Shown: positions 1 through 6,887, counted from the stretch's first letter. The stretch: DNA of 34,592 nucleotides from Pullichristensenella sp002068815 (GCA_040772885.1 JAXGXF010000018.1:1-34592); one strand, 5' to 3'. Program-made: numbers and translations. Notes: generated by a model not told the origin, from the letters alone.

Positions 1-18
1 CTTCAGCATCTTCTTCAT
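1..18 (-). CDS. 5' end of a gene running off the left edge (possible pilin-type gene)
   Basis: Only the first six codons are visible (Met-Lys-Lys-Met-Leu-Lys). The start at 18 is supported by AAGGAG at 27-32 with 8-nt spacing and by a -10 box at 88-93. A short Lys-rich beginning fits a prepilin leader, and the gene lies just downstream of a type IV pilus operon and its regulator, so a major pilin is a reasonable guess. Six residues cannot establish that; any Sec-exported or cytoplasmic protein could start this way. Confidence 0.55.
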
Positions 19-87
19 TTTGGACACTCCTTGTCTTTTCTCGAAATTGTTCAGCTCGCTTGGAGCGTGTGTGCAACTCACAGTCAT

Positions 88-221
88 ATTTTACCGCCCT
101 GGAGTTACCTACACAGTTACAATTCCGAGGATCGACAAGTTTTTTTCGCTGATTTCGAGGTTTTTTGCGACTTCCAAAGCCTTCCATCTCTGGAATTTTG
201 GTCCGGTTACAGAGCAGTTAC
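88..221 (-). promoter_or_regulatory. Promoter of the left-edge gene with two pairs of GTAAC direct repeats
   Basis: Read on the minus strand, a -10 box TAAAAT (88-93) has no recognisable -35. Instead two heptamers, GTAACTG (114-120) and GTAACTC (102-108), lie 12 bp apart, and the second ends 8 bp before the -10. A second pair, GTAACTG (215-221) and GTAACCG (204-210), lies 11 bp apart further upstream. Direct heptamers at about 11-bp spacing overlapping the -35 are the known operator design of SARP/BTAD activators, and such a regulator is encoded at 263-1468. The binding assignment is inference. Confidence 0.5.
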
Positions 222-262
222 CTCACGTCTGATCGCGTCTAAAAAGGCTCGTCTAAATTTCG

Positions 263-1468
263 TCACAATGTCGGCTCGTTCTTTCCGGTGAGGGGGCCGA
301 GCCTGTAGGTCAGCATGATGTTGGAATTCGCCTGCTCCTTGTAGAAGGCCCTGCGGATGCGCTCCATGACCATCTTCCCCGTATCGTAATTGACCGTGGG
401 CAGGAGCAGCGCGTATTGGGACGGGCTGAACTGCGTGATGATGTCGCCCTTGCGGAGGTTCGTCTTGAGCACGCGCATAAGCCGCTTCATGACGTCGTCC
501 ATCTTCAACGGCTCCATCGGCTTTCCGTCGACGCGGTCGACCTTCATCAGCACGATGAACATCGTCAGCCCCAGCCGCTCCATCGAGCGCACCTGCAGAT
601 TATAAATGTCCTTGAACACCGCGTACTCGCAGACGAACGCGCCGTTGATCTCGCCCATCTCGGCGAGCTCGTGGCGGATGATGTCGATGTTCATCTCCAA
701 TTCGTTGCTGGAGGTGATGATCTGCTTGTAGAATTCCTGGATGCCCTCCGGCGGCTGCGAGCCGAGGTAGCGGTAGTACATGTGCGTCGCGTGCTTGTAC
801 TGCAAGAGCGACTCGTTGTTCCGCCCGGACTTCACCAGCGCGTCCATCAGGTCCAGGTGCAGCCGCTCGTCGAACGCGTCGATGTCCAGCGCCACGCGGG
901 TGGTGCGGATGACCTCGTCGTAGTCGTCGACGGCCTTGAGAAGCCCGATGTACTTGAACACGAGCTTCATGTAGCGGTTGTGCAGGTCGACGCTCCTGGG
1001 CACCACCCAGGTCTCGCCCGCGCCGTAGGGCAGCAAATCGCCGGTATATATAGTAAGAACCTGCGTGAACCTGTCGCGGATTTCCTTGGTCAGCGACTCG
1101 ACGGAGGAGAGCTCCTCGCACAGGCGCTCGAATTCGTACACGTCCACCTCGCAGTTCGCGACCGGGTTGAAGCGGTACGCGCCGCGGTTCGTGCCGATGC
1201 ACGAGGCCAGGTCCTTGCTGATCTCGCCCAGCAGCGTGCGCGTGCGGCTGACCAGCGTCTTGAGCGCGTTTTCGGGGTTGCTGGACTCGTCGTTGGGCCA
1301 CAGCGCCTCGTAGAGCTCAATGCAGGGCACGCTCTTGCCCCTCTGAAGGATCAGATATTGCAAAAGCAGGCTGCCCTTTTTCGTCTTGCAGATCTTGTCG
1401 TCGCGGACCTCGCCGTCCACGAAGACATGAAATCCGCCGAGCATCTTGATCTGAACTTTTTCGGCCAT
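263..1468 (-). CDS. BTAD (SARP-like) transcriptional regulator with degenerate GGDEF-like C-terminal domain
   Basis: A 401-residue cytoplasmic DNA-binding protein. Residues 1-100 form an OmpR/SARP-type winged helix (core around KTKKGSLLLQYLILQRG and ELYEALWP). Residues 105-245 form a helical bacterial transcriptional activation domain that includes YTGDLLP and DERLHLDLMDALVKSG. Residues 270-395 have the layout of a GGDEF domain: a hydrophobic strand before KVDRVDG, then NLRKGDIITQF, ALLLPTV and MERIRRAF. The signature position reads SPSQY, so cyclase activity is not expected. The start is ATG at 1468, after GGAGGGG and a consensus promoter at 1524-1552; reading further upstream would enter the promoter. 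It lies 150 bp after pilT on the same strand and probably controls pilus genes (inference from position). Confidence 0.85.
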   Translation of the reverse strand: MAEKVQIKMLGGFHVFVDGEVRDDKICKTKKGSLLLQYLILQRGKSVPCIELYEALWPNDESSNPENALKTLVSRTRTLLGEISKDLASCIGTNRGAYRFNPVANCEVDVYEFERLCEELSSVESLTKEIRDRFTQVLTIYTGDLLPYGAGETWVVPRSVDLHNRYMKLVFKYIGLLKAVDDYDEVIRTTRVALDIDAFDERLHLDLMDALVKSGRNNESLLQYKHATHMYYRYLGSQPPEGIQEFYKQIITSSNELEMNIDIIRHELAEMGEINGAFVCEYAVFKDIYNLQVRSMERLGLTMFIVLMKVDRVDGKPMEPLKMDDVMKRLMRVLKTNLRKGDIITQFSPSQYALLLPTVNYDTGKMVMERIRRAFYKEQANSNIMLTYRLGPLTGKNEPTL

Positions 1469-1523
1469 GCGGTCCCCTCCTTCCGCGGTCTCGGAAGCTC
1501 TTTTCTGCCAATTATTACCTGTC

Positions 1524-1552
1524 ATTATACGACATTGCAAACCGTTTGTCAC
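1524..1552 (-). promoter_or_regulatory. Sigma-A promoter of the BTAD regulator gene
   Basis: GTGACA (1547-1552), a 17-bp spacer and TATAAT (1524-1529) on the minus strand. The predicted transcript begins near 1517, about 49 nt before the ATG at 1468. This gives the regulator its own transcription independent of the pilus operon. Confidence 0.8.
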
Positions 1553-1618
1553 GGGTATTCTTTAAAAAATCTTCATATTGCGCGATTTCCATCAATATAT
1601 ATCCCCGGTTTTCGCGGG

Positions 1619-2725
1619 TTACAATCGTTTTTCGAGCGTTTCGGGCTGCGTCGCGTACAATAGCGCGTTGTCGCGCGTGATGAAACCCTGCGAATAGAGC
1701 CGGAACAGATCGCTGTCCATCGTGCGCATGCCCTCCGAGGCGCCGGAAAAGATCACGTTGTCGAGCTGATGGACCTTCCCCTCGCGGATCATATTCTGGA
1801 TCGCTCGGTTGACGATCATCACCTCGAAGGCCGGAATCAGGCCGCCCTTCCGGTTCGGAATCAGCTGCTGCGAGACGACCGCGCGCAAAACCATCGAGAG
1901 CTGTATGCGCACCTGCTGCTGCTGCTCGGCCGGAAATACGTCGATCAGGCGGTCGATCGTCTTCGCCGCGCCGACCGTGTGCAGCGTCGAAAACAGCAGG
2001 TGGCCGGTCTCCGCGGCCGTCAGCGCCGTGTGAATCGTCTCGTAATCGCGCATTTCGCCGAGCAAAATGACGTCCGGCGACTGCCGAAGCGCCGCGCGCA
2101 GCGCCTTTCCGAAGCTCTCCGTGTCGTGCAGGACCTCGCGCTGGCTGACGATGCTCTCCCGGTGCGGGTACAAAAACTCGATCGGGTCCTCGATCGTGAT
2201 GATGTGCTCCGGGCGCGTCCGGTTGATGCGGTCGATCAGGCACGCGAGCGTCGTGCTCTTGCCGCTGCCGGCGTTTCCGGTCACGAGCACGAGGCCGCGC
2301 CGCGTCTCCGCGAGCGACATGACCGCCTCGGGGATGTTCAGCATCTTCGCGTCCGGCAGGCCGAACGGCACGACGCGCAGTATCGCCGCGAACGTGCCGC
2401 GCTGGCGGTAGGCGCTGCACCGAAACCGACTGACGTCGGTAAGCGAAAACGAGAAGTCGTCGTCGCCGGTCTGCTCGAGCTGGTCGAGCGCCCGGTCCCC
2501 CGCGAGGCGGTAGATGCCCTTCAGAAAGCAGTGCGCATCGGCGGGCGACATGCGCTTCTCCGTGAGCTTCAGGAGCTTTCCCTCGCTCTTGAGCATCATC
2601 GGCGCGCCCGGGACGACGAATATGTCCGAGGCGCGCATCTTGAGCGCGCGGCACAAGAGCTCCGCGAGCCTCGCGTCGTTCGCGCCCGTCGAAGCGGTGA
2701 TCTTATCTACGCAATCAGCGTCCAT
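1619..2725 (-). CDS. pilT: PilT-type type IV pilus retraction ATPase
   Basis: A 368-residue hexameric ATPase of the GspE/PilT family that powers pilus disassembly at the inner face of the membrane. Visible motifs: Walker A GNAGSGKST (150-158), Asp box IITIEDPIEF (175-184), Walker B DVILLGEMRD (218-227), His box HLLFSTLHT (242-250), and AIQNMIREGK (308-317), the counterpart of the AIRNLIRE element needed for PilT retraction function. That element and the short N-terminal region separate it from PilB/GspE. ATG at 2725 follows GAGGAGGG and overlaps the upstream gene by 19 bp, so translation is probably coupled. It is the last gene of the pilus operon. Confidence 0.9.
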   Translation of the reverse strand: MDADCVDKITASTGANDARLAELLCRALKMRASDIFVVPGAPMMLKSEGKLLKLTEKRMSPADAHCFLKGIYRLAGDRALDQLEQTGDDDFSFSLTDVSRFRCSAYRQRGTFAAILRVVPFGLPDAKMLNIPEAVMSLAETRRGLVLVTGNAGSGKSTTLACLIDRINRTRPEHIITIEDPIEFLYPHRESIVSQREVLHDTESFGKALRAALRQSPDVILLGEMRDYETIHTALTAAETGHLLFSTLHTVGAAKTIDRLIDVFPAEQQQQVRIQLSMVLRAVVSQQLIPNRKGGLIPAFEVMIVNRAIQNMIREGKVHQLDNVIFSGASEGMRTMDSDLFRLYSQGFITRDNALLYATQPETLEKRL

Positions 2726-3165
2726 CGTTCGCCCTCCTCGAGTTCGCCTCCGCCGACCGTCTCCAACCGGTTGAAGAGAATCAGAATCCGGTCTGTTTCC
2801 GTTGACGGCAGGATTTTTACGCGCGCGTGCAGCACCCGGGTCTCGCCGACCGGCGCCGTAAACTCCGCCTCGCCCCCCACGTCGAGCGCGAGCGCGCCGG
2901 ACACGAGCGCCGCGTATTCTTCGGCGTCCGCGCCCGCCGCGCGCCGGAGCGCGAGCAGCTCGTTGTCGAGCTTGCTTATCCACAAACCGAATTCGGTTTG
3001 TGCATTGTAATACTCTGTCGACATCTGCTGCGTCCGCGCGCTCATCGCCATGTCGCCCCGGGCGCTGATCAGCGACAGCATGCCCAGCATCGTCATCAGG
3101 AGCACGACGAGTATCATCAAAACCGTGGATGCGCCCGGGCCGATCCTTGCCTTCGATTCGCTCAT
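2707..3165 (-). CDS. Small single-TM protein of the pilus operon
   Basis: A 152-residue protein with a short polar N terminus, one hydrophobic segment at about residues 12-33 (rich in Leu, Met and Val), and a soluble outer part containing WISKLDNELLALRRAAG, a likely helix that continues the membrane helix as in pseudopilins. I do not recognise a named family. There is no GFTLVE prepilin cleavage motif. ATG overlaps the stop of the preceding gene by 4 bp (ATGA) and the 3' end overlaps pilT by 19 bp. A role as minor pilin or assembly accessory protein is inferred from topology and operon position. Confidence 0.7.
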   Translation of the reverse strand: MSESKARIGPGASTVLMILVVLLMTMLGMLSLISARGDMAMSARTQQMSTEYYNAQTEFGLWISKLDNELLALRRAAGADAEEYAALVSGALALDVGGEAEFTAPVGETRVLHARVKILPSTETDRILILFNRLETVGGGELEEGERWTLIA

Positions 3166-3533
3166 TGCGCGCTCCTCTCCGGACGGTAGTGCGCCGTCTC
3201 GACGGAGGCCACGACTTCCTCCCCGACCGCGACGAGCACGCGGTAGCGATAGAGCGTCCCGGCGGGCGACCGCTCCGCGTCGACGGCGGACGACACGCTG
3301 TATCCTCTCCCGTTGTGCTCGAAGAACTCCGTGTCCGCGACCTCTTCCCCCGCGACGAGCCGCTCCAGCGCGTCCTGCGCGAGCAATGTCCCGCAGGTCG
3401 TCGCCTCGCTCTCGCGGCTCAGCGCGCTTGCGGTCGAAAAGAGCCGGAAGATCGTCATCGAGGAAAGCGCCAAAAACAGCACGACGATGATCAGCTCACA
3501 GAGCATCGTCCGCGTGCGGCTGTTCTCTCGCAT
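3162..3533 (-). CDS. Pilin-like single-TM protein
   Basis: A 123-residue protein whose N terminus (TMLCELIIVVLFLALSS) has the pseudopilin pattern: a hydrophobic helix with a Glu at the fifth position of the would-be mature protein. The position before the cleavage site is Arg instead of Gly, so standard prepilin peptidase processing is doubtful. Two in-frame ATGs exist, at 3539 and 3533. AGGAGG at 3541-3546 is only 1 nt from the first but 7 nt from the second, so 3533 is preferred. Its stop overlaps the next start by 4 bp. Probably a minor pseudopilin (inference). Confidence 0.7.
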   Translation of the reverse strand: MRENSRTRTMLCELIIVVLFLALSSMTIFRLFSTASALSRESEATTCGTLLAQDALERLVAGEEVADTEFFEHNGRGYSVSSAVDAERSPAGTLYRYRVLVAVGEEVVASVETAHYRPERSAQ

Positions 3534-3544
3534 GCGCATCCCTC

Positions 3545-4024
3545 CTATTCCGGCAGCGCGACATGCGCTGCAATCTCTGTCCCGTTCACCGTCGCCTGAA
3601 GCCGGATCAGATGCTCGCACGCCATCTCGGCCCGAAAGTCGTCGAGCTTCGCGATCGCCTGTCCGCCCTCGGGGTCAAACACCATGCCGCGCTCCGAGAA
3701 CACCTCGTAGAGCCGGCCGCCGTACGCGTAGATGCGCGTCTCGTACCATTCGTCGCCGATCTGCTCGGCGAGCACCAGCGCCCCGGAACCGACCTCGGTC
3801 TTTTCTATCCGCACCTCGCCGCCCTCGCCGATGCTGCGGAGCTTTCCGGTCACGTACGTGATCGCCGAGCGCAGGCTGTGGTTGTTCTCCGCGCGCGTGG
3901 CCACCGAGCGGTAGACGCCCGCGCCGAGCACGACCGTCAGAAGCGCCATCAGCGCGAACACCGCGATCGCCAGGAAGACGCTGAAGCCGCTCGCGGACGA
4001 GAGGCGGATTCCCCTTCTCCTCAT
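3545..4024 (-). CDS. DUF4860 domain protein, pilus-associated
   Basis: A 159-residue protein matching the DUF4860 pattern seen in Clostridia pilus operons. A basic start is followed by a TM helix at about residues 13-37 (SGFSVFLAIAVFALMALL), then ENNHSLRSAITYVTGKLR and a beta-rich region with GDEWYETRIYAYGGRLYEVFSE. It has no classic prepilin cleavage motif, though GFSVFLAI resembles the start of a pilin helix. ATG at 4024 overlaps the preceding gene's stop by 4 bp. The function is not known; minor pilin or pseudopilin is the likely role. Confidence 0.75.
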   Translation of the reverse strand: MRRRGIRLSSASGFSVFLAIAVFALMALLTVVLGAGVYRSVATRAENNHSLRSAITYVTGKLRSIGEGGEVRIEKTEVGSGALVLAEQIGDEWYETRIYAYGGRLYEVFSERGMVFDPEGGQAIAKLDDFRAEMACEHLIRLQATVNGTEIAAHVALPE

Positions 4025-4332
4025 CGCTCCGCCTCCTCTGCGCGCTCGGCGACCCGGATGCTGGGCAGCACGTTGTCGGCGAAGCTGTCGTAAAAGACGA
4101 TGTAGCGATCGGAATCCACCTCGACGCCGTAGTTCTCCTCAAGGTAGGTAAGCGTCGCGGGGTAGCGCCCCTCGACCGCGTAGCAGGTGACGACCGCGCG
4201 ATAGATCGCGTCCTCGATCAGCTTTCGCTCCTCCTCGGCGACGCGGCGCGCGTTGACGTTCGCCGCGAAATACAGCGCGCCGACCATGAGCGCCATCACG
4301 CACAGGGCGATGATCCACCCGCGTCTCTTCAT
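4021..4332 (-). CDS. Small pilin-like protein of the pilus operon
   Basis: A 103-residue protein starting at ATG 4332 after GGAGGGG. A basic start (MKRRG) and a TM helix at about 6-25 are followed by a long amphipathic helix (RRVAEEERKLIEDAIYRAVVTCYAVEG). The segment CYAVEGRYPATLTYLEENYGV resembles the region after the N-terminal helix in many clostridial pseudopilins. There is no Gly/Glu5 cleavage signature, so it would stay anchored. It begins 14 bp after pilC and overlaps the DUF4860 gene by 4 bp. Confidence 0.75.
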   Translation of the reverse strand: MKRRGWIIALCVMALMVGALYFAANVNARRVAEEERKLIEDAIYRAVVTCYAVEGRYPATLTYLEENYGVEVDSDRYIVFYDSFADNVLPSIRVAERAEEAER

Positions 4333-4346
4333 CAAAAACCCCTCCG

Positions 4347-5405
4347 CTAAATCATCGAGGAAAGCAGCCCGGCCAGCGGCAGCATGACCGAAAGGAGGAT
4401 CGCGCCGGCGATCACCGCGAGCAGCGCAACCAGTATCGGCTCGATCAGCGCCTCGGCGTTCGAGATGTCCCGGTCGAACCGCTCCCGGTAGATCGCCGCG
4501 AGCTTCCCGAGCACGCTGTCGACCCGCCCGGCGGAGGCGCCAGCGCGTAGCATGCGGGCGTGCAGCCCGTCGAAGATGTCCGCCTGGGCGACGGCCTCGC
4601 TGAAGGACACGCCGCGAGCGACCGCCTCCCGGACGCCGACGACCTTCGCGCGCATCTCGGCGCCGCCGGAGAGCCCCTCCACCAGCGGGAGCGCGTCCTC
4701 GATCGGATACCCGCTCGCGAGCAGCGTCGTCATCGCGGTCGCAAACCGCTCCGCGTCCATCGCCCGCGTGATCCTGCCGAAGATCGGCGTGAGCCTGCGC
4801 AGCACCGACAGCACCTTTTCCCGGAAGCGCGTCCTGAGAAGCACCGCGGCGATCGCGGCGACCAGAAGGATCGCCCCGACGATCGCCATCGCGGCGACGC
4901 CGATAACCGTGCCGACGTTCATCACGCCCTCGGCGGTCGCGTAGAGCCCGGCGCCCAAATCCCTGAGCACGCGCGCGAACACCGGCATCACGCAGAACAC
5001 GACCACCGCGATGACCGCGGCCATCAGAAGCGACAGCGCCGTCGGATACAGTATCGCCTGCTTCAAATTCCTGCGCACCTGCGCCTCGCGCTGGTAGGAG
5101 TCGGCGAGCGCGCAGAGCACGTCGTCGAGCTTGCCGGCCTGCTCGCCGACGCGGATCATGCGGATCGCGTACGGCGGGAGCACCGGCGCCGCCTCCAATG
5201 CGGCGTACAGCGCGCCGGCGTCCTCCAGCGCCCTGTGCAGCCGGTCGAACAGCGGCCCCGAGCGAGTCGTGCGGAAGTCGTCGCACAGCGCGCCGATTCC
5301 GTCGACCAGCGGTATGCCGCTTCGAAGCACCATCGCCGCCTGCGAGCAAAACAGCGCGGTCTCCTCGGCGCTCAGGACGCCGCTCTTTCCAAGGGAAGTG
5401 CTCAA
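4347..5405 (-). CDS. pilC: Type II secretion/type IV pilus platform protein (GspF/PilC family)
   Basis: A 352-residue inner-membrane platform protein. Two T2SSF repeats are visible: the first with CSQAAMVLRSGIPLVDGIGAL at about 20-40, the second with MTTLLASGYPIEDALPLVEGL at about 215-235. Hydrophobic segments lie near 150-175, 180-212 and 325-350. At about 350 residues it is slightly shorter than typical PilC (about 400), a size common in Bacillota. PilC links the cytoplasmic ATPases to the growing pilus. ATG at 5405 overlaps the transglutaminase gene stop by 4 bp (ATGA). Confidence 0.9.
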   Translation of the reverse strand: MSTSLGKSGVLSAEETALFCSQAAMVLRSGIPLVDGIGALCDDFRTTRSGPLFDRLHRALEDAGALYAALEAAPVLPPYAIRMIRVGEQAGKLDDVLCALADSYQREAQVRRNLKQAILYPTALSLLMAAVIAVVVFCVMPVFARVLRDLGAGLYATAEGVMNVGTVIGVAAMAIVGAILLVAAIAAVLLRTRFREKVLSVLRRLTPIFGRITRAMDAERFATAMTTLLASGYPIEDALPLVEGLSGGAEMRAKVVGVREAVARGVSFSEAVAQADIFDGLHARMLRAGASAGRVDSVLGKLAAIYRERFDRDISNAEALIEPILVALLAVIAGAILLSVMLPLAGLLSSMI

Positions 5406-6229
5406 TATACCGCCTCCTCCGTGTACTTGCGGATCTCAAAAAATGCGATGTCCGCGGTCGCGTCGTAGCGAACCCATTCCCCGTCGATGAGTATGCTGTT
5501 CCACGCGTGGTAAAAGCTGTCGGCGTAACCCATGACGAGCTTTGTCGGAATGCCCTGCGAGCGCAGCATCGCGCACATGAGCGCGGCGTGGTCGAAGCAG
5601 ATGCCGGTCCGGGTCTTAAGAGTCTCGTCCAGGTCCGGCACGTAACCGGGCTTTACCGTGAGCGACTTGATGTAGTCGTACGTGAAATTGGACGTCACGT
5701 ATTCGTAGACGGTTTCGACCTTCTGGCGCTGCGTCTCGAGCCCTTCGCAGAGCTCTCCGGAGATTCGCACCGCTTCGCCTTCCTCTATATAGCGGCAGTA
5801 GCGGTTGGGCCCTAGAAACGCCGCGTACTCGTTGACGAGGTCGACGCCGATGGACTTTGAGAGAAGCTGCGAGTAACTCGTCCCCTTGACCTGCTCGAAC
5901 ACCGCGACGCGGTAGGAGCGGCTGCCGTCCTGCAGCGGGTATACGTCGTATTCGCCGTCGTTGCGAAGGTCGTAGGTATACTGGTTTTTGCCGGTGATGC
6001 GCACCTTGAGCCGCTTTTTGCTCTGCTTTTTTACCATTACATAGCCCTGGCTCGCGTTGCTGACGTCGAGAACCGCGCCGCCGCTCTTGTAGGTCTTGCT
6101 CCCGCTCGCCGAGGGATAGATCGCTTCATAGGTTACGGCCGCGAGCGCGGCGCACAAAAAGACAACGGCAAGACCAAGGGCCAGCACGGCCCGGCTGCGC
6201 CTCCGCCCTTTGCTCTTCACGCACGTCAT
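5402..6229 (-). CDS. Membrane-anchored transglutaminase-like cysteine peptidase-fold protein
   Basis: A 275-residue protein with an N-terminal TM anchor (about 14-34) and an outward-facing domain. The transglutaminase-core triad is visible: Cys211 in TGICFDHAALMCAMLRSQGIP, His241 in FYHAWNSI and Asp256 in RYDAT. The fold occurs in bacterial peptidases and cross-linking enzymes. It is the first gene of the pilus operon, 67 bp behind the -10 box, and its stop overlaps pilC. Its substrate is unknown; cutting or cross-linking of pilins or cell-wall peptides is a guess from context. ATG at 6229 follows GAGGTAG. Confidence 0.85.
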   Translation of the reverse strand: MTCVKSKGRRRSRAVLALGLAVVFLCAALAAVTYEAIYPSASGSKTYKSGGAVLDVSNASQGYVMVKKQSKKRLKVRITGKNQYTYDLRNDGEYDVYPLQDGSRSYRVAVFEQVKGTSYSQLLSKSIGVDLVNEYAAFLGPNRYCRYIEEGEAVRISGELCEGLETQRQKVETVYEYVTSNFTYDYIKSLTVKPGYVPDLDETLKTRTGICFDHAALMCAMLRSQGIPTKLVMGYADSFYHAWNSILIDGEWVRYDATADIAFFEIRKYTEEAVY

Positions 6230-6266
6230 CTCTACCTCGCAACAAGGATTACATTTTCATTTCGTT

Positions 6267-6284
6267 GTTACATTATTTTGTAAC
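6267..6284. promoter_or_regulatory. Inverted repeat GTTACA-N6-TGTAAC in the pilus operon leader
   Basis: A perfect 6-bp inverted repeat with a 6-bp spacer lies just downstream of the -10 box, roughly +5 to +22 of the predicted transcript. Its right half extends to GTAACTG (6280-6286), the same heptamer found upstream of the left-edge gene. It is a plausible operator for the BTAD regulator or another dimeric regulator. Confidence 0.45.
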
Positions 6285-6295
6285 TGATGGTTTGT

Positions 6296-6324
6296 ATTCT
6301 AGCAATCAATTCCTCAAAAGTCAA
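6296..6324 (-). promoter_or_regulatory. Sigma-A promoter of the pilus operon
   Basis: TTGACT (6319-6324), a 17-bp spacer and TAGAAT (6296-6301) on the minus strand. Transcription would start near 6289 and run through the transglutaminase, pilC, the small pilin-like genes and pilT. Confidence 0.8.
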
Positions 6325-6438
6325 TGATTTCCAGAAAAAAACTCAATATTTTCGCAATGATTTGCGCGGAAAGCGCCATGGATTCGACAGGAGGGCACAA
6401 TCGGGTGGAAATGGGGCGAATTTGATCCTATGCGTAAG

Positions 6439-6501
6439 AGACTTCGGTCCGTTATATACAGACTTTGGTCTTTTATATACAAACTTGGGTCTGTTTACGC
6501 G
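6439..6501. repeat. Three tandem 21-bp repeats
   Basis: Units 6439-6459, 6460-6480 and 6481-6501 follow the pattern (A)GACTTnGGTCnnTTATATAC; the third is more diverged. The 21-bp period equals two helical turns, so a bound protein would sit on one DNA face. The array lies 115 bp upstream of the pilus operon -35 box. Iteron-like regulatory array or a decaying satellite are both possible. Confidence 0.6.
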
Positions 6502-6519
6502 AACCGCTGCTTTGCGCAC

Positions 6520-6555
6520 AAAAAAACGCCCCCGGCCATGCGCTGGGCGGAGGCG
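6520..6555 (-). terminator. Rho-independent terminator facing left
   Basis: On the minus strand, arms 6545-6555 and 6527-6537 pair with one mismatch and one G-U around the loop AGCGCAT, then seven T (6520-6526). It is the best candidate terminator for the amino acid transporter operon, although it lies 333 bp after the ATPase stop codon. Confidence 0.7.
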
Positions 6556-6689
6556 CAAGAAGGGTCGAACCAGGGAGAACGCGCGGGCGGGCAGGCGCCT
6601 GTATACAAGTGAATCCGGAAGTGGGATTTCTCCCTGTAACAATCGCATGGGGCATGCGCGCAGGCATCCGTGTTCAAGCGATCTGCAAG

Positions 6690-6793
6690 GCCGCCGAACC
6701 CGCGCCCATCCCTGTCCGAAAACGAACTGCGCGGCAGACGCGGGGCTTGGCATGACGAACAGTCGCCGCCGAACCCGCGCCCGCTCCTGTCCG
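6690..6793. repeat. Imperfect direct repeat, 29 bp, 75 bp apart
   Basis: Copies at 6690-6718 and 6765-6793 (GCCGCCGAACCCGCGCCC, then three differing bases, then CCTGTCCG) match at 26 of 29 positions. The next 26 bp of each copy match at about two-thirds of positions, so the whole 75-bp unit looks like an old tandem duplication. No function is apparent. Confidence 0.6.
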
Positions 6794-6887
6794 GAAGCAG
6801 ACCGTACGGGAGGCGCAATACGAATACTCGGCGCGTCAGGCAGCCGCCTTCGGGCCCACGGCGACTACGCTTCCCCCACGGCCCCCG

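Larger units (their letters stand above)
6230..6887. other. 658-bp intergenic region between pilus operon and amino acid transporter
   Basis: No convincing coding sequence on either strand. It holds, from left to right: an inverted repeat (6267-6284), the pilus operon promoter (6296-6324), three 21-bp tandem repeats (6439-6501), a minus-strand terminator (6520-6555) and two copies of a 29-bp sequence 75 bp apart (6690-6718 and 6765-6793). The left third is AT-rich; the part from 6500 on is G+C-rich with open frames that have no recognisable protein features. Confidence 0.7.

Noticed and set aside
1600..1620. Small stem CCCG/CGGG just after pilT as a terminator
   Set aside because: Only four pairs and no T-tract; pilus transcripts may read through into the regulator gene.
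6439..6793. CRISPR array
   Set aside because: The repeats are imperfect and directly adjacent, or only two in number. There are no uniform spacers and no cas genes.
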